Both the position numbers and the translations under genes were made by a program. A model generated the notes under the pieces. That model was not told the DNA's origin and ran no database searches. It saw nothing but the letters and a program-made list of their open reading frames with translations. Positions 63,300-64,000 of a DNA stretch of 64,000 nt are shown one piece after another. Positions within the stretch are counted from its first letter, which is position 1. Every line of letters begins with the position of its first letter. This DNA is from Nematostella vectensis (taxonomy: Eukaryota > Cnidaria > Anthozoa > Actiniaria > Edwardsiidae), in contig NC_064034.1 of the NCBI RefSeq assembly GCF_932526225.1, positions 7,240,001 through 7,304,000 of the forward strand. The letters run 5' to 3'.

Positions 63300-64000
63300 G
63301 GCCACAAAAAAATAAAGAACAAATAGACACATACGACAACACTAAATATTTGAATTACATATATGAACTTAATGCACATGAAAGTGCAAACAACGACTTC
63401 AAAACGCGGAGCTAAAGCTAGGCACGTCCAACCACGCCGCTGTCATGTCACACATCTGTAATAGAACATGTTCCAATAAACTTTGGGCTGTGTGACTAAA
63501 ATTCCAAAACTGCTCACACACATGCGCCTAGTACACATGTACTGCATCTTGTTAAATTAGCTATTGTGTGCTTTATATGTGCTGGGACTCATAGATGTGG
63601 CCGCCAAGACATCAAATCCATTTATCGTCTGGTAATAGTGTGTAGTCAATCTATACCACCAAGACCAATCCGTTTCCTTGCTGTGTGAAGTCAAATGATG
63701 TGACAGCAAACACTTAAACAACATTGATTGGTTTAGAAGGTTGATTGACATTATCCCCATACGAGACAAGAATTTTGGACCTGCACAATACTCATTCTTG
63801 GTTGGATAACAATTGTGCTAATAAACATTATTTTTGCATCACTTTGTATTGTTAATGTATGGGCAGGATAAGATAAAATACAACAGAAAATAAAAGAACC
63901 TCTGGGCTGATACCAAAAGTACTGATCCTAAAAATCCAACAAATTTTGACATTGCAATCGGCAAATTTGTGCTGTGATGTAGGGTGGTTACAGGGGGGGG
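63300..64000. other. LINE 5' UTR and/or flanking DNA
   Basis: The region upstream of ORF1 has no recognisable ORF beyond a 70-codon frame without domains. The element's 5' end probably lies here, but I see no promoter motif or target-site duplication. It ends in a run of G at the window edge. Confidence 0.4.

Larger units (their letters stand above)
58867..63330 (-). mobile_element. CR1/L2-type LINE, apparently intact ORFs
   Basis: The element runs on the minus strand. ORF1 (63,299-62,496) is followed after 85 bp by ORF2 (62,410-59,117). A short 3' UTR with AATAAA-like sequence then leads to a terminal TTG microsatellite (plus strand AAC repeats, 58,867-58,889), the type of 3' end typical of CR1/L2-like LINEs rather than a poly(A) tail. 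Both ORFs are uninterrupted, suggesting recent activity. The 5' boundary was not found; it may lie anywhere from 63,330 to beyond the window. No target-site duplication could be identified. Confidence 0.9.

Overview
The window looks like nuclear DNA from an animal, probably a cnidarian such as a sea anemone. This is inferred from intron-rich genes with standard GT-AG introns, strong similarity of two genes to their vertebrate counterparts, moderate GC content, and a CR1/L2-type LINE with a PHD finger. No species can be fixed from the sequence alone. About half of the window (roughly 32.6 of 64 kb) is three tandem satellite arrays.

Layout. 1-15.65 kb: satellite A, 34-bp unit, with multi-kilobase higher-order copies. 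15.65-17.2 kb: transition and spacer with one short inverted-repeat element. 17.29-20.30 kb: satellite B, 32-bp unit, related to A and bracketed by diverged direct repeats. 21.4-26.35 kb: minus-strand gene with 11 coding exons for a 476-residue coiled-coil protein that I do not recognise. 26.9-28.3 kb: an old ~690-bp tandem duplication, then a foldback element and a CpG-rich, promoter-like segment with an uncertain small gene. 29.8-31.4 kb: RWDD3-like gene (minus). 31.6-52.4 kb: DYNC2LI1 (plus, 17 coding exons), transcribed divergently from RWDD3 with 216 bp between the two start codons. 52.4-55.7 kb: short inverted-repeat elements and a 36-bp minisatellite. 55.78-57.54 kb: NIM1K kinase (plus, 3 coding exons). 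58.87-63.3 kb and beyond: an intact two-ORF LINE on the minus strand.

The main discovery candidate is satellite C (35,944-49,891; about 450 units of 31 bp). It begins exactly at the 5' splice site that ends DYNC2LI1 coding exon 12 and fills most of a 14.4-kb intron. Every unit re-creates the exon/intron junction context (CTCTAGG|GTACAG) and also carries a CTGCAG that could serve as a 3' splice site. The array therefore appears to have been seeded from a functional splice donor and to hold hundreds of near-identical decoy donors, although only the first one gives the correct protein. Within the array, copy distances are exact multiples of 31 bp, including a near-perfect 3,286-bp (106-unit) duplication.

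Functional links: DYNC2LI1 is a subunit of the dynein-2 motor for retrograde intraflagellar transport. NIM1K has a perfect RFX-type X-box 118 bp upstream of its start codon, a motif typical of ciliary genes. RWDD3 shares its promoter region with DYNC2LI1. No tRNA, rRNA or CRISPR was seen.
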